In this document: piece after piece, positions 5,767 through 6,093 of the stretch
Numbering within the stretch: position 1 is the first letter of the stretch
Layout: every line of letters begins with the position of its first letter
Source of the DNA: REEB481 sp041170785
Lineage (GTDB): Bacteria > Bacteroidota > Bacteroidia > NS11-12g > UBA955
Direction: 5' to 3'
Length of the DNA: 6,093 nt
Assembly: GCA_041170785.1 (NCBI GenBank)
Contig: JBEDND010000150.1
Location: forward strand, 1 to 6,093
Made by a program: the position numbers and the translations under genes
The notes under the pieces: generated by a model
The model's database searches: none
What the model was told of the DNA's origin: nothing
The model's input: the letters and a program-made list of their open reading frames with translations, nothing else

Positions 5767-6093
5767 TTCCGTTCAGCAACCTTTTGATGTTCTTCTGGTG
5801 TGTCAAAATTACCAAAAGGGCGATACAAATTCCAAAGGCGATGAACAGGGGTTCGTTTCGTTTGAAAATCCAGATGATGAGCACCGGAAGCATGATGGCC
5901 GCAGAAATGCTGCTCAGGGAAACATAACGCGTGGCGAACAGCATCAACAGGAATACACCAAGGCAGGCAAGGGCACTGAGGTAATGGATGGCAATGAGGA
6001 TGCCCAACAGCGATGCTATGCCTTTTCCGCCCTTGAAACCTGCAAAAACGGGAAAGAGGTGGCCGAGCAAAGCTGCCAGCCCGAACAGCAGCT
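5720..6093 (-). CDS. plsY: Glycerol-3-phosphate acyltransferase PlsY, 5' end missing
   Basis: The C-terminal 123 residues of PlsY, the inner-membrane enzyme that transfers an acyl group from acyl-phosphate to glycerol 3-phosphate, giving lysophosphatidic acid for phospholipid synthesis. The frame is open to the right edge (it reads LLFGLAALLGHLFPVF), so the start lies outside; full-length proteins are about 200-215 residues. The conserved phosphate-binding loop GFKGGKGIAS follows HLFPVFA, and the C-terminal motif THQKNIKRLLNGNE is present, with three hydrophobic spans between them. About ten residues after NENKAK (LLPRHRRNS) form a basic tail beyond the usual family end, encoded in the stretch that overlaps the start of clpS. 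A TTG at 6070-6068 is only an internal Leu codon, not the start. It is the most upstream visible gene of the cluster, so the operon promoter lies outside the window. Confidence 0.95.
   Translation of the reverse strand, partial: LLFGLAALLGHLFPVFAGFKGGKGIASLLGILIAIHYLSALACLGVFLLMLFATRYVSLSSISAAIMLPVLIIWIFKRNEPLFIAFGICIALLVILTHQKNIKRLLNGNENKAKLLPRHRRNS

Overview
The window looks like a chromosomal segment of a Bacteroidota bacterium, probably near the Chitinophagaceae/Sphingobacteriia-type lineages. Three things point there: a secreted protein ending in a type IX secretion (Por) sorting domain, starts preceded by A-rich sequence instead of Shine-Dalgarno motifs, and MlaE, ClpS and CoA-transferase proteins that read like Bacteroidota family members. 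The lineage call rests on remembered family features, not on a search. All gene calls are ordinary chromosomal functions. I see no mobile element, CRISPR array, RNA gene or phage gene.

Layout. (a) Positions 1-1351, minus strand: the first two genes of an Mla-type lipid transport operon, the permease mlaE followed by the ATPase mlaF. They are joined by a 4-bp ATGA overlap, and mlaF runs off the left edge. (b) Positions 1392-2093, plus strand: a short-chain dehydrogenase/reductase, divergent from mlaE with only 40 bp between the start codons. (c) Positions 2198-3481, plus strand: a 427-residue secreted protein of unknown function with a signal peptide and a type A T9SS sorting domain, followed by a strong intrinsic terminator at 3514-3549. 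Its codon use suggests high expression. (d) Positions 3696-6093, minus strand: a tightly packed cluster read right to left. It holds plsY (partial, off the right edge), clpS, the A subunit of succinyl-CoA:3-ketoacid CoA-transferase, and a secreted BNR/Ycf48-like beta-propeller protein. Consecutive genes overlap by 47, 4 and 1 bp, so this is very likely one translationally coupled operon.

How the genes work together. mlaE and mlaF form the inner-membrane core of a phospholipid/lipid-asymmetry transporter. The MCE-domain partner is expected beyond the left edge. plsY makes lysophosphatidic acid for phospholipid synthesis, clpS delivers N-degron substrates to ClpAP-type proteases, and scoA acts in ketone-body/acetoacetyl-CoA metabolism. 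The shared operon does not imply a single pathway. The most notable points are that no CoA-transferase B subunit follows scoA (an exported propeller gene sits there instead), that two exported proteins of unknown function end on facing strands, and that only the plus-strand side of that convergent pair has a recognisable terminator.
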